The notes under the pieces: model-generated | The model's database searches: none | What the model saw: the letters and a program-made list of their open reading frames with translations, nothing else | What the model was told of the DNA's origin: nothing | Part shown: positions 4,760 through 5,455 of the stretch, piece by piece | Layout: each line of letters starts with the position of its first letter | Position numbering within the stretch: position 1 is the first letter of the stretch | Source of the DNA: Candidatus Latescibacteria bacterium 4484_107 | GTDB lineage: Bacteria; Latescibacterota; 4484-107 | Length of the DNA stretch: 5,455 nucleotides | Direction of reading: 5' to 3' | Assembly: GCA_002059205.1 (NCBI GenBank) | Contig: MVCQ01000128.1 | Coordinates: forward strand, 1 to 5,455 | Program-made: the position numbers and the translations under genes

Positions 4760-5455
4760 CTATTTACCAAAAGCCTCCGAAGTCAGCCGCAGCGCACAAA
4801 ACTCGCCGCACATAGAACACCCCTCCTCCTCCGGATCGGGCGAGCGTTCCCGGTAGATGGACGTCGCCTTGACCGGGTCTATGGCCAGCTTGAGTTGGGC
4901 TTCCCAGTCCAACTGTTTCCGAGCCGAGGACATGGAGTCATCCCACGCTTGAGCTTCTTTGACGCCCTTGGCGATGTCCGCGGCGTGTGCGGCGATGCGC
5001 GTTACGATCACGCCCTCGTACACGTGTTCCGGAGTCGGCAAGCCGAGATGTTCCGCAGGGGTCACGTAACAGAGAAAATCCGCTCCGGCCCATGCAGCTA
5101 AGGCCCCGCCGATCGCGCCCGCTACGTGATCGTATCCGGCGGCCACGTCGGTGACGATGGGACCAAGCACGTAGAAAGGCGCTTCGTCGCACAGGGCTTT
5201 CTGGATGTGCACGTTCGCCTGCACCTGATGGAGCGGAACGTGTCCCGGTCCTTCCACCATCACCTGCACGCCCGCGTCTCTGGCGCGCCCAACCAGTTCG
5301 CCCAACACCACCAGCTCTGAAATTTGTCCCCGGTCCGTGGCGTCCCTGAGGCACCCGGGCCGCAACCCGTCGCCGAGGCTCAGCGTCATATCTCTCCGAA
5401 GCGCGATCTCAAGCAAGCGATCGTACTGTTCGTACAGCGGATTTTCGCGCTCGTT
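4760..5455 (-). CDS. thiC: Phosphomethylpyrimidine synthase ThiC, C-terminal 231 residues (5' end outside window)
   Basis: ThiC is a cytoplasmic radical-SAM [4Fe-4S] enzyme that converts aminoimidazole ribotide into HMP-phosphate, the pyrimidine half of thiamine. The frame is open to the window edge, so the N-terminus is missing; the visible part begins NERENPLYEQYDRLLEIALR. Family signatures follow in order (fragment numbering): SLGDGLRPG (26-34), EGPGHVPL (68-75), GPIVTDVAAGYDH (98-110), CYVTPAEHLGLP (129-140), and a C-terminal cysteine cluster CSMCGEFC (Cys213, 216, 220) that would hold the cluster. The spacing is C-x2-C-x3-C, one residue shorter than the C-x2-C-x4-C of the well-studied E. 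coli and Caulobacter enzymes. The protein ends 11 residues after the last cysteine, with a TAG stop. No other thi gene is visible. An upstream TPP riboswitch, if there is one, would lie outside the window. The ThiC paralogue BzaF (5-hydroxybenzimidazole synthase) cannot be excluded from this fragment. Confidence 0.95.
   Translation of the reverse strand, partial: NERENPLYEQYDRLLEIALRRDMTLSLGDGLRPGCLRDATDRGQISELVVLGELVGRARDAGVQVMVEGPGHVPLHQVQANVHIQKALCDEAPFYVLGPIVTDVAAGYDHVAGAIGGALAAWAGADFLCYVTPAEHLGLPTPEHVYEGVIVTRIAAHAADIAKGVKEAQAWDDSMSSARKQLDWEAQLKLAIDPVKATSIYRERSPDPEEEGCSMCGEFCALRLTSEAFGK

Noticed and set aside
4672..4770. N-terminal extension of the aminotransferase by 33 codons
   Set aside because: It translates the 7-bp repeat tract, would overlap the end of thiC, and the downstream ATG has a well-spaced AAAGGAG.
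5414..5416. TTG at 5416 as a start for thiC
   Set aside because: ThiC-conserved sequence (NERENPLYEQYDRLLEI) continues upstream in frame to the window edge, so the TTG is an internal leucine.

Overview
The window is GC-rich bacterial DNA in which every confidently recognised gene lies on the minus strand. Transcription therefore runs from high to low coordinates. In that order the genes are: the C-terminal half of thiC (5455-4760, entering from outside the window), a DegT/DnrJ/EryC1/StrS-type PLP aminotransferase (4671-3400), a GlcD-type FAD-linked oxidase (3247-1823), a small CoA-binding (YccU-like) protein (1699-1310), and a DUF1080 / 3-keto-disaccharide hydrolase family protein (1024-380). 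Below these, 301-1 holds very short, tightly packed minus-strand frames that run off the window edge. I do not recognise them.

Taxonomy is an inference. DUF1080 proteins are expanded in Planctomycetes, Verrucomicrobia, Lentisphaerae/Kiritimatiellae and Hydrogenedentes-like bacteria, and a short ThiC plus repeat-filled spacers would fit such an environmental, carbohydrate-degrading lineage. No rRNA or other phylogenetic marker is present to settle it.

The genes read as metabolic. ThiC makes the thiamine pyrimidine. The aminotransferase, FAD oxidase and DUF1080 protein could act on keto-sugars or hydroxy acids, but the spacers (88, 152, 123 and 285 bp) are too long for tight coupling, so a shared pathway is only a hypothesis. 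Each main gene has its own Shine-Dalgarno-like sequence.

The most unusual content is between the genes. Three spacers carry degenerate repeats with an exact 7-bp period (ATTGGTG / TCACCAA, CACGTTT / TACGTTT, CATCCGG, ACCAATG units). One of these is built as nested inverted repeats. A fourth spacer holds a 9-bp-period CGCAAAG repeat that folds into a 20-bp imperfect stem. The 3' side of the DUF1080 gene has two more perfect hairpins, one of which contains its stop codon. The longest spacer (1025-1309) has open frames on both strands that look like a gene relic. No tRNA, rRNA, CRISPR array, insertion sequence or integrase was seen, and I see no convincing defence or other novel multi-gene system.
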